From DAISKN01 sp963716925 (lineage in GTDB: Bacteria; Acidobacteriota; Vicinamibacteria; Marinacidobacterales; SMYC01): a DNA stretch of 64,000 bases. Positions 36,214 through 43,785 of this stretch are shown here, in pieces. Within the stretch, counting starts at the first letter, position 1, and each line of letters opens with the position of its first letter. Location of the stretch: positions 434,001 through 498,000 of the forward strand of contig CAVQUX010000033.1 of the NCBI GenBank assembly GCA_963716925.1, written 5' to 3'. The translations under genes were made by a program, and so were the position numbers. The notes under the pieces were generated by a model. It had not been told where the DNA came from and made no database searches. It saw only the letters and a program-made list of their open reading frames with translations.

Positions 36214-36784
36214 CCCGGACAACCCGGAAGAACGCAGAGGCGCAAAGAGCGCCAAGACGCGAAGACGCGAAGAAGAACAAATCCAATACAAGGGACGGAG
36301 GGGTCTTCTTCTCTGCGCCCTTGCGTCTTTGCGCCTTTGCGTTTCCTTCCGTTCTCAGCCGGAGCTCCGGCGGAAGGTCATCCGGTTTCCGCTCGGGAAG
36401 AAGATCGTCAGGATCTCTCCCGCGAGAATCTATCCGGCAGGGCTCGAGCTCCGCATCCTCCGGGAGCTTCGCGGACATCTTCAACGGAGTCGAGCCTCCG
36501 GAAAGATGATAGAGGTGGGTGAACACCAGCCGATCTCCTTCGAGAGTGTAGGTGCCTCCTTCTCCCGCTCCCCTTTCGAGGCCGCCGCTCGCGTCCCTGG
36601 TGAAGAACAGAACCGTCCAGTCGCGATCGGTGAAGAAGATGAGACCGGTCACCTTCTGTTCCGTTCCGTCCTCGAGCGTGTAGATTTCCGGGTGCCAGGC
36701 GCCCTCGATGGACGACTGCGCGACAACGGGAGCGGAGAGAGCGACCGACGCGAGAAGCACGGGCGCGATTCGAATCCAGGACAT
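36152..36784 (-). CDS. Exported lipocalin-like protein with a frame-shifted C-terminus
   Basis: ATG 36784 (MSWIRIAPVLLASVALSA) gives a Sec signal peptide behind a GGAGG site. The mature part (SSIEGAWHPEIY, VTGLIFFTDRDWTVLFF, GGTYTLEGDRLVFTHLYH) matches small lipocalin-like acidobacterial proteins. After about residue 120 the frame goes wrong. One base over, the text reads AGEILTIFFPSGNRMTFRR and stops at 36355, just where the family ends. As it stands, the frame runs on through palindromic repeat copy 3 and into the GGDEF-EAL gene, stopping at 36152. The true gene is probably 36355-36784 with a one-base error or mutation near 36430. Confidence 0.65.
   Translation of the reverse strand: MSWIRIAPVLLASVALSAPVVAQSSIEGAWHPEIYTLEDGTEQKVTGLIFFTDRDWTVLFFTRDASGGLERGAGEGGTYTLEGDRLVFTHLYHLSGGSTPLKMSAKLPEDAELEPCRIDSRGRDPDDLLPERKPDDLPPELRLRTEGNAKAQRRKGAEKKTPPSLVLDLFFFASSRLGALCASAFFRVVRVKRESARGAPAWREPAGGAR
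36228..36355. repeat. GCAAAG-rich palindromic repeat, copy 3
   Basis: The left arm contains AACGCAGAGGCGCAAAG and GACGCGAAGACGCGAAG; the right arm contains TTGCGTCTTTGCGCCTTTGC. The arms are imperfect complements around a ~30-bp centre. The copy lies between the convergent ends of the GGDEF-EAL gene and the lipocalin-like gene. It is more diverged than copy 2. Confidence 0.8.
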
Positions 36785-36895
36785 GAGCACCTCCGCCGCC
36801 GGTTTTACCACGTTCCGGGTTCGCGCCCGTCGGCCCACCCCAGCTGCTTCCCCGGAATCGTCCTCGTGAACTAACCTGTCACGAGGAGTACGCCG

Positions 36896-38404
36896 ATGAA
36901 GACGAGGATCCCCGCGACAGGCGCCGCGGTTCTCTGCGCTCTGGTGGCGATGGAGGCCTGTGCCCGGAACCCGGTGACCGGCGAGCGCGAGCTGATGCTC
37001 GTGAGCGAGGCGCAGGAGATCGCGATGGGGCGAGACGCCGCCCGCCAGATTCCTGACGAGCTCGGGCTCCTTTCGGACCGGGACCTGGTCGGCCTGGTCC
37101 AGACCCAGGGACTACGCATCGCCCAGGCTTCCGAGCGTCCCCACCTTCCGTGGGAGTTCCATGTGGTCGACTCGCCCGTGGTGAACGCCTTCGCGCTCCC
37201 CGGAGGGTTTGCCTACCTCACCCGCGGCATCCTCGCGCACATGAACAGCGAGGCGGAAATGGTCGGGGTCCTCGGCCACGAGATTGGCCACATCACCGCC
37301 CGTCACAGCGCCCAGCAGATGTCCCGGGCGCAGCTCGCGTCGATCGGTCTCGGCCTGGGAATGGTGTTCGTACCCGAGGTGCGGCCGTTCGGTGACCTCC
37401 TTCAAGGAAGCCTCGGTCTCCTCTTCCTGAAGTTCGGACGGGACGACGAGAGCGAAGCGGATAGGCTCGGAGTCCGCTACTCGCTCGCCCAGGGCTACGA
37501 CCCCCGTCATATGGCAGCGTTCTTCGACGTCCTTGCGCGCATCGGCGAGCGGTCGGGCGAGGTGATCCCCACCTGGCTCTCGACCCATCCCGATCCCGCC
37601 GATCGGGGACAGAAGATTCTCGCTCTCGTACGGGACACCGCTCCCGCCGACGCGAACCTCACCGTGGGCGAGGAGTCCTTCAAGCGGATGCTGGAAGGCT
37701 TGACCTTCGGAGACGACCCGCGGGAGGGTTTCGTGGACGGAAACGTCTTCAAGCACCCCGACCTGAAGTTCCAAATCGCGTTTCCGGAGGATTGGCGGGT
37801 TACGAATACCCGCCAGCGCGTGCTCGCGGGGTCGAACGAGGCGGCGTTCGAGATGACCGCTTCCCGCGGGGCTTCGAACGTCGACCCGAAGGCGCAGGCG
37901 GCCCGGGTGTTCCAGAGCGCCGGGCTGCAGGCGGGCCGCGGTCAGTCGCTCCGCATCGGCGGCTTCCCCGCTTTCGTGATTCCGTTCCGGCAGCAGAGTC
38001 AGGCGGGCGTCATCGACGGAGACGCCGCGTTCCTTCGCGATGGAGAGATGATGTATCAGATTTTCGCCTACACCTCACCCGACCGCTACGCGAGGATGAA
38101 AAGCGCCTTTCGCCAGATCTTCGGGAGCTTCTCCCGCCTCACCGACCCCGAGGACCTCGAGGCGCAGCCCCAGCGAATCGTTCTCTACCGCGTGCCCCGG
38201 GCGACGACCGCCCGGGAAGCTCTACTCGACTCGGGCATCGCCGCCTCCCAGCTCGAGGAGATGGCGATCGTCAATCACGTTCGTCTCGAGGATCGATTGG
38301 AAGCGGGGATCCTCCTCAAGAGCGTCACTCGATCGAGAATCCAATCGGCGAGGACCTGGGGTGAGGGGAACATGCGGGCAGTCACGCGGGTGTACTGGCG
38401 ATAG
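36896..38404 (+). CDS. Exported M48-family metalloprotease
   Basis: A 502-residue protein with an export signal ending near Cys22 (LVAMEACARNPVTGE, an imperfect lipobox) and an M48 domain with HEIGH (H128, E129, H132) and the downstream ESEADRLGVRYSL ligand segment. The NAFALPGGFAYLTRGI strand is typical of BepA/LoiP-like periplasmic proteases that handle outer-membrane proteins. A C-terminal ~200-residue part (FAFPEDWRV-like, then RVPRATTAREALL) follows. ATG 36896 has a GAGGAG site. The last 130 bases overlap a convergent methyltransferase gene and the tail after ILLKSV reads less like the family, so a lost stop is possible. Confidence 0.85.
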   Translation: MKTRIPATGAAVLCALVAMEACARNPVTGERELMLVSEAQEIAMGRDAARQIPDELGLLSDRDLVGLVQTQGLRIAQASERPHLPWEFHVVDSPVVNAFALPGGFAYLTRGILAHMNSEAEMVGVLGHEIGHITARHSAQQMSRAQLASIGLGLGMVFVPEVRPFGDLLQGSLGLLFLKFGRDDESEADRLGVRYSLAQGYDPRHMAAFFDVLARIGERSGEVIPTWLSTHPDPADRGQKILALVRDTAPADANLTVGEESFKRMLEGLTFGDDPREGFVDGNVFKHPDLKFQIAFPEDWRVTNTRQRVLAGSNEAAFEMTASRGASNVDPKAQAARVFQSAGLQAGRGQSLRIGGFPAFVIPFRQQSQAGVIDGDAAFLRDGEMMYQIFAYTSPDRYARMKSAFRQIFGSFSRLTDPEDLEAQPQRIVLYRVPRATTAREALLDSGIAASQLEEMAIVNHVRLEDRLEAGILLKSVTRSRIQSARTWGEGNMRAVTRVYWR

Positions 38405-38922
38405 CGTTCTCCGAAGACCGGCACCAGCTCGAGCACCTCCTCGAGCCACGAGTAGAGGTACCAGGCCGCGACCCAGAGGGGAAGAACGAGGAGGAAGGGG
38501 ACCGACTGAGAGAGCCCGCCGAGGCCCGTCGCCAGGAGCGAAAGCGCGAGCGCCTGCGGGTGACGGGCGACCGAATAGAGTCCCGAGACGTCGAGGTCGT
38601 TCGAGTATCTGGAAAGGGCGCGAAGGCGTCCGACGCGGGCGGCGCTCGCCGAGTAGAGCCCGGCTCCACCGGCGGCGGCGCCGAGACCCACCCAGGGAAG
38701 GGGCGCCCAGTCGACGTTCGGAGGCAGGAGCGCGAGCCAGAACCACCCGGCGCCGATGAGCGACATCCCGAGCCCGTTGAGACCGAAGCCCACGAGCCAA
38801 TGGGCGGTCTTCCCCCGGCGACGGGAAGCGGGGCTCCAGAGCGAGTTGAGCGCCAGGAGCCCGAAGCCGGCGATACTGAGGGTCACGCCGTGGAAGAAGC
38901 TCTCCCAGGGGAATTCCGTCAT
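38275..38922 (-). CDS. ICMT/PEMT-like membrane methyltransferase
   Basis: A ~215-residue protein with about five membrane helices. It has the phospholipid/isoprenylcysteine methyltransferase signature GLYSVARHPQALALSLL and the closing EEVLELVPVFGERYRQY segment. The start is taken as ATG 38922 (MTEFPWESFFHGVT); further upstream the frame is a shadow. These enzymes methylate lipids or lipid-linked carboxylates using SAM bound at the membrane face. The substrate here is unknown. The 3' end overlaps the M48 gene by 130 bases tail to tail, unusually long for two real genes. Confidence 0.75.
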   Translation of the reverse strand: MTEFPWESFFHGVTLSIAGFGLLALNSLWSPASRRRGKTAHWLVGFGLNGLGMSLIGAGWFWLALLPPNVDWAPLPWVGLGAAAGGAGLYSASAARVGRLRALSRYSNDLDVSGLYSVARHPQALALSLLATGLGGLSQSVPFLLVLPLWVAAWYLYSWLEEVLELVPVFGERYRQYTRVTARMFPSPQVLADWILDRVTLLRRIPASNRSSRRT

Positions 38923-38999
38923 GTCCGTCGTTCCGTACCCCGAGCAAGCCTTGATTACTCCAACTCCATCGGCGGAGGCAATCGAGGTTTTCCCGGAGC

Positions 39000-40871
39000 T
39001 CAGTAGCGGAAGCCCAGGAGGTTCCAGTGCCAGTAAATCCAGTGGAGTCCCGCGGCCGCGAGGAAGAAAAGCGTGTAGTGGAGCCTTCGCCAGAAGGGAA
39101 AGAGCCCTCGCTTCCAGACGATCGCGAGGGCGACCGCGAGCGCGGCGAGGAGCACTGCGGTCACGTGGGGCAGAACCAGGGCGGCGGTCAGGCTCTTCGG
39201 GATTCCGTAGAGGATTTCTTCGCCGGCCGCCGACACGATCGCGAAGGCGCTGCCGAAGAACAGAAGCGTCAGGAGCCCGATGACCGTGGCGACTCTCGCC
39301 GTCCAGAGGCCGGGCGGGGACTCGTTGCGGTTCTCCCACCGATGTCGAATTCCTCCCGAGATTGCGGTTAGAGAAAGAAGGATGGCGGCGGCGACGAGGG
39401 TGAGGGTGAAACCCTGGGTCTCGAACCAGGGGACGCGGTAGGTGGGCATGAACGGAAGAAAGTCGAAGAACATGTGAGTGACGGCGCCGGCGCCGTCCTC
39501 TTCGAAAGCGACCTTCAGCGTTCCGTCCACCTGCCGGAAGAGACGCGGCTCGATCTCCACGAAGCGCAAGGGCTCCGGGAAAAAGCCCTCGACGACGATC
39601 TCGTTCTTCTCGGTCACGGAGACCGAAAGAGTCTGGAAGAGGGCGAGGATCTTCTCGATGGTGCTCCAGTTCTGTCGGGTGAAGCGATAGCTCCCCGCGT
39701 ATCTCCCCCCGCGCTCCGCGAAGTCCGCGGGGGGCTTCGGATTGACCGCGTCGGGGACGGCGAAACGGCGCTCCACGAAGGCATCGACCAGCTCCATGAG
39801 CGGGAGGCCGTTCTGGCCGACGATCGAGACGAACAGACCCAGGCGGTGCTCGGGAAAGAGGGCGAGCGTCGAATGAAAGAACTCGGTGTCGCCTCCATGG
39901 CCGATGACTTTCTGGCCCCGGACGTCCTCCTCGTAGAAACCATGGGCCATCCCCGGGAGACGCTCGTCCAGGAAGTAGATACGCTCGTGCATGCGCCTCG
40001 CCGTCTCTTCGCCGAGGATTCGGCTCTCCCCGTATCGTCCGAGCTGGAGATGCGCGATCATGAACCGCGCCATATCGGTCGCGGTCGAGGAAAGGGCTCC
40101 CGCCGGCCCGAAGTTGCTGATGAGCTCGAAGCGCCCCCGCTCGAAGGCCCCGTTCTCGCGCCGGTAGGCCGTGGCCATGTCGGGCGCGAGCGCCTCTGGA
40201 AGAGGCTCGCGAAACGTGCTCCGCGTCATGCCCAGGGGCTCGAAGATGTTCTTCTCCACGTACTCCTCGAACCGGATTCCCGAAACGTTCGCGACGATGA
40301 GGCCGGCGAGCGCCGCCCCGTAGTTCGAATAGGAGGAGTACGTCCCCGGAGGCCTCACCCGCTTCGGGACGTGCGCGGCGAGCGAGGCGCTCAGAGGAAC
40401 GATCTGCGATTCGTCCTTGATGAAGAGATAGCCGAGCGCGCCGTCCTCGAATCCCGGAGTGTGGGTCATGAGGTGCTTCATGGTGATGGGCTCGGGAAAG
40501 GTGTCGGGGATCTGGAAGTCGGTAAGGTACCGGTTGACGTCGGCGTCGAGGTCGATCTTGCCCTGCTCGACGAGCTGCATCACCGCCGTCCAGGTGAAGA
40601 GCTTGGAGATCGAGCCCGGGCGGAAGAGCGTCTTTTCGGGATCGACCGGACGGCGGGCTTCTCGATCCGCGTACCCGTAGCCCTTCGCGAAATAGAGCTC
40701 TCCGTCCTTCACGACCGAGAGCGTCGCCGAGGCGATCGAGTGCGCGCGCATCGAAGCCGCGATGGCGCCGTCGAAGAACGCTTCCAGATCCTCCCGGGAG
40801 CGGGGCTGTGAGAAGACCGATTTCGAAACGAGCACGACGATCGCGAGGACTACGAGCCGCATCATCTTCAT
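39000..40871 (-). CDS. Exported serine hydrolase (class C beta-lactamase fold) with membrane tail
   Basis: A 623-residue protein with a signal peptide (LVVLAIVVLVSKSVFS). The beta-lactamase-like domain has SxxK (S87-K90 in PGSISKLFTW), the YxN element in YSSYSNYG and the third motif GHGG. A ~100-residue lipocalin-like stretch follows. Four or so membrane helices close the protein (LTLVAAAILLSL, VIGLLTLLFFGSAF, LPHVTAVLLAAL, YTLFFLAAAGLHW). Family members are peptidases, esterases or penicillin-binding-like enzymes rather than drug-resistance enzymes. AAGGAG precedes the start. Confidence 0.85.
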   Translation of the reverse strand: MKMMRLVVLAIVVLVSKSVFSQPRSREDLEAFFDGAIAASMRAHSIASATLSVVKDGELYFAKGYGYADREARRPVDPEKTLFRPGSISKLFTWTAVMQLVEQGKIDLDADVNRYLTDFQIPDTFPEPITMKHLMTHTPGFEDGALGYLFIKDESQIVPLSASLAAHVPKRVRPPGTYSSYSNYGAALAGLIVANVSGIRFEEYVEKNIFEPLGMTRSTFREPLPEALAPDMATAYRRENGAFERGRFELISNFGPAGALSSTATDMARFMIAHLQLGRYGESRILGEETARRMHERIYFLDERLPGMAHGFYEEDVRGQKVIGHGGDTEFFHSTLALFPEHRLGLFVSIVGQNGLPLMELVDAFVERRFAVPDAVNPKPPADFAERGGRYAGSYRFTRQNWSTIEKILALFQTLSVSVTEKNEIVVEGFFPEPLRFVEIEPRLFRQVDGTLKVAFEEDGAGAVTHMFFDFLPFMPTYRVPWFETQGFTLTLVAAAILLSLTAISGGIRHRWENRNESPPGLWTARVATVIGLLTLLFFGSAFAIVSAAGEEILYGIPKSLTAALVLPHVTAVLLAALAVALAIVWKRGLFPFWRRLHYTLFFLAAAGLHWIYWHWNLLGFRY

Positions 40872-41076
40872 CTTCTCCTTGGAAGGGCAGAGTCCCGGAG
40901 AACAGGCACTATCCTAACCCATTCGTCCTAGCGCCTTTACCGCCGACCACGCTCGGGGGTTTGCCGCTCCGGCATCGTCGATTTTTCTAACGAACGGTGG
41001 GTCGGGATGCGACTCGAGCGGAAGTCATTGACGGACGAAACGTTAGCCCTGGAAACCAAGGGGGCCGCCGTCTTCG

Positions 41077-41095
41077 CTGTCAGAAGCGCTTACAG
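41077..41095 (+). promoter_or_regulatory. Possible enhancer-binding (UAS) site upstream of the sigma-54 element
   Basis: CTGT and ACAG bracket an AAGCGCTT palindrome, giving a TGT-N11-ACA arrangement. It lies about 60 bases upstream of the -24 element, where activators of the NtrC class usually bind. The motif is weak on its own and is called only because of its position. Confidence 0.3.
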
Positions 41096-41147
41096 CCAGC
41101 AAGTTGTCCAATCGGGCAAGTCCTTGAAGAACTTAAAGTCGGTTCGC

Positions 41148-41163
41148 TGGCATGAAGCCTGCA
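41148..41163 (+). promoter_or_regulatory. Sigma-54-type -24/-12 promoter for the PEP-CTERM gene
   Basis: TGGCATGAAGCCTGCA matches the sigma-54 consensus TGGCAC-N5-TTGCW at all but two positions. GG and GC are correctly spaced. Transcription would begin near 41174, leaving a ~26-base leader with AAGGAG (41187-41192) before ATG 41200. PEP-CTERM genes in other bacteria are known to depend on RpoN and the PrsK/PrsR pair. Confidence 0.65.
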
Positions 41164-41199
41164 GAGCATTTCCTTTCGGATGTTTCAAGGAGAAATGAC

Positions 41200-41976
41200 A
41201 TGAGAACCCTCCGAACGATCCAGGGGACACCTTTTCTTGGACTCCTTCTCGCTCTAGGTCTCTCGTCCGCGGCGGAAGCCGTCGTGATCGACGTTACCAT
41301 CGACGGTGGCGACGCGATCTTCCTCGCAGGAAGGACCGACCTCGTGATCCCCGCCGCGAATCTCCCCTGGCCGGGAGGGATGATCCGTCACGCCGGCCCT
41401 ACCCCCGAAGAGATCCTGGAGACGCTGCCGCCGGTCATCAGCGTATCGGCGGGCGACGTCATCCGGGCCGCCGATCCCGCGGTCGGAGGTGTGAACTTCT
41501 TCAATGGGCTCGGCCCGCCGTTCTTCGGTCCCGGGGGGAACGGCGCTTCCGGGAGCAATCTCTTCGCGTTCGGAGGGATCAGCGGCTACGTTGGACCGCA
41601 GGGTCCGCTGACCGGCGTATTCCTCGACAACAACATCCCTTCGGCGGGGCCGCCCGCTGCGCTCGACTTCACGCCCGCGGGGCTGGGTATCGACTTCCTC
41701 GTGCTCACGCCTGCGCTGGGTCAGATCTTCTACATCGGGGATGGTCTCACCAGCGGAAGCGTCTTCCAGGAGTTCATCGCTCCCGCGGGGGCGACGCGCC
41801 TTTTTCTCGGAATCCCCGATGGGTTCGGTTTCGTGAACGGACCAGGAGCCTACGACGACAACGACGGCGCTTATCGCGTCCGCATCGGCGTGAACCAGAT
41901 CCCGGTGCCGGAGCCCGGAACGCTGGCGCTGCTCGGCCTCGGCCTCGCACTCGCCGCCGCGAAGCGCAATCGCTGA
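41200..41976 (+). CDS. PEP-CTERM sorting-domain protein
   Basis: The product is 258 residues from ATG 41200, preceded by AAGGAG. It has an N-terminal signal peptide (LGLLLALGLSSAAEA), a secreted beta-rich middle with much Gly and Pro, and a classical C-terminal sorting signal VPEPGTLALLGLGLALAAA followed by KRNR. Exosortase cuts such tails and the proteins go to the surface or exopolysaccharide matrix. No exosortase gene is in the window. An ATG at 41152 is in frame but lies inside the sigma-54 element and cannot be the start if that promoter is used. Confidence 0.9.
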   Translation: MRTLRTIQGTPFLGLLLALGLSSAAEAVVIDVTIDGGDAIFLAGRTDLVIPAANLPWPGGMIRHAGPTPEEILETLPPVISVSAGDVIRAADPAVGGVNFFNGLGPPFFGPGGNGASGSNLFAFGGISGYVGPQGPLTGVFLDNNIPSAGPPAALDFTPAGLGIDFLVLTPALGQIFYIGDGLTSGSVFQEFIAPAGATRLFLGIPDGFGFVNGPGAYDDNDGAYRVRIGVNQIPVPEPGTLALLGLGLALAAAKRNR

Positions 41977-42072
41977 CGCAACCGGATCGCCTACAGGTAG
42001 AGCCGCGGGAAGCGGAACCGGCCGATCGCGCCCACCCACGGCCGGACGGACGACTGCGCGGTAGAAGCGCTG

Positions 42073-42078
42073 TACAAT
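42073..42078 (+). promoter_or_regulatory. -10 box for the amidase gene, probable leaderless start
   Basis: TACAAT lies eight bases before ATG 42087 and no ribosome-binding site lies between. A start point 6-8 bases after the box would fall at or next to the ATG. No good -35 hexamer is seen. Confidence 0.4.
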
Positions 42079-42086
42079 CCGCCCTC

Positions 42087-43781
42087 ATGAAGCCGTCGAT
42101 TGCTATTGCCCTCGTCCTCGCTATTGCCCCGTCCCTGATCGCCCAACCGAAAAACGAATCCCCGTTCTCCGTGGTCGAAGCCACCATTCCGGAGATGCAG
42201 GCGGCGATGAAGGAAGGCCGGGTGACGTCCCGCGAGCTCGTCCTCGCGCACCTGGCGCGCATCGCAATCTACGAAGATCGCCTGAACGCAGTGGTGGCGG
42301 TAAACCCCCGGGCTCTCGAGGAGGCCGAGGAGCGGGATCGCGAGCGCGCGGAGGGCCGGGTGCGCGGACCGCTTCACGGAATTCCCGTGGCGCTCAAGGA
42401 CAACATCCATACGACGGACATTCCGACGACCGGCGGTGCTCTCGCGTTCGAGGGCTTTCGTCCGTCCTACGACGCGACACTCACCCGGAACCTTCGAGAC
42501 GCCGGGGCCATCATCGTCGCCAAGACCGGTCTCACCGAGCTCGCGAACTGGGTCGCGAGCGGGATGCCCGGCAACTACAACGCCGTCGCCGGCTACGGAA
42601 TGAATCCTTACGACCCGAGGCGCGATCCGCGCGAGGCGACGGCCGACGGGCGTCCGGCGCTGGCGACCGGGGGCTCGAGCTCGGGCATCGGCACCGCGGC
42701 GAGCTTCTGGGCGGCGAACGTGGGGACGGAGACCTCGGGCTCGATCCTGAGTCCGGCGAACCAGAACATGCTCGCGGCCGTCAAGCCCACGGTGGGCCGG
42801 GTGAGCCGCTACGGAGTCATTCCCATCACCGCGGATCAGGACACGGCGGGGCCAATGGCCAGAACCGTGACCGATGCCGCGATCCTCCTCGGCGTGCTCG
42901 AGAGCGCAACGCCCGATCCCAACGACCCGGCCACCACGCGCTGCCCGCCGCCTCCCGGTCGCGATTACACCGCTTTTCTCGACGGAAACGCCCTGAAGGG
43001 AGCCCGCATCGGGATCCCGCGCGCCTTCTTCTACGACAAGCTGACTCCACCCGGCGAGAAGGAAGCGCGGGGCGGGCTCGATGCCGACCGCGCTCGAGTG
43101 ATGGAAGAAGCCATCGCCGTGCTGAAGGAAAGAGGCGCGGTCATCCTGGATCCGGTCGAGATCCCCAGCATCGTCTCGACGGAAGCGTCGAGCAATTTCC
43201 TTTCGTGGGGCACCTGTGCCGGGCTCGAAGGCGCCAAGGGAAAGGACGCCGCCTGTTCCGTGGTCTTCAAGTACGGGATGAAGCGCGACTTCAATCTATG
43301 GCTCGCATCGCTCGGGGCGGCGGCGCCGGTCAAGACTCTCACCGAGCTGCGGCTCTGGAACGTCGCCCACCAGAAGGCGGGAGCCATCAAGTACGGGCAG
43401 GCGCAGCTCGACATCTCCGACGAGATGGATCTCGCCCTCGACCGCGCGCGCTACACGGCGGATCGCGAGAAGGATCTCCTCCTTGCCGCGACCCAGGGCA
43501 TCGATGCGGTGATGAAGCAGCACAGCCTCGACGCGCTGCTGTTCCCGGGGGCGTCGGGCGCCGCCATCGCGGCCAAGCCCGGCTACCCCACGGTCATCGT
43601 GCCCTTCGGCTTCGCCGAAAACGCACCCACCCCCGCATTCCCCGATGGCTTCGATGCGAAGCCCACGCCTTTCGGCGTGAGCTTCACCGGGGTGGCCTGC
43701 ACCGAGCCGCGTCTTTTGGCTCTGAGCTACGCGTTCGAGCAGGCCACCCGGAAGCGAGTCGCGCCGGAGTCCGTGCGCTGA
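42087..43781 (+). CDS. Exported amidase (amidase-signature family)
   Basis: A 564-residue protein with a signal peptide (IAIALVLAIAPSLIAQ). The Ser-Ser-Lys triad of amidase-signature enzymes is visible: lysine in GIPVALKDNIHT, the glycine-serine block ATGGSSSGIG and the nucleophile serine in GTETSGSILSPA. It is close in layout to GatA-like and peptide amidases, but export rules out the glutamyl-tRNA role. It probably releases ammonia from amides in the periplasm. The substrate is unknown. Confidence 0.9.
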   Translation: MKPSIAIALVLAIAPSLIAQPKNESPFSVVEATIPEMQAAMKEGRVTSRELVLAHLARIAIYEDRLNAVVAVNPRALEEAEERDRERAEGRVRGPLHGIPVALKDNIHTTDIPTTGGALAFEGFRPSYDATLTRNLRDAGAIIVAKTGLTELANWVASGMPGNYNAVAGYGMNPYDPRRDPREATADGRPALATGGSSSGIGTAASFWAANVGTETSGSILSPANQNMLAAVKPTVGRVSRYGVIPITADQDTAGPMARTVTDAAILLGVLESATPDPNDPATTRCPPPPGRDYTAFLDGNALKGARIGIPRAFFYDKLTPPGEKEARGGLDADRARVMEEAIAVLKERGAVILDPVEIPSIVSTEASSNFLSWGTCAGLEGAKGKDAACSVVFKYGMKRDFNLWLASLGAAAPVKTLTELRLWNVAHQKAGAIKYGQAQLDISDEMDLALDRARYTADREKDLLLAATQGIDAVMKQHSLDALLFPGASGAAIAAKPGYPTVIVPFGFAENAPTPAFPDGFDAKPTPFGVSFTGVACTEPRLLALSYAFEQATRKRVAPESVR

Positions 43782-43785
43782 CGCT

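Larger units (their letters stand above)
40872..41199. other. 328-bp spacer holding the PEP-CTERM gene's control region
   Basis: No convincing gene lies here. A 63-codon frame from 41007 has no recognisable features. The minus-strand side carries a TAGGAT-like -10 (40912-40917) for the serine hydrolase. The plus-strand side carries the sigma-54-type element and a possible activator site described separately. Base composition drops to lower GC between 41000 and 41200, as expected for a regulatory region. Confidence 0.5.

Noticed and set aside
39000..40871. Beta-lactamase-fold protein considered as a resistance gene
   Set aside because: It has a long extra domain and membrane tail typical of general serine hydrolases, so nothing supports antibiotic resistance.
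41007..41198. 63-codon frame upstream of the PEP-CTERM gene
   Set aside because: It overlaps the sigma-54 element and the ribosome site, has no recognisable features, and composition there is that of a control region.
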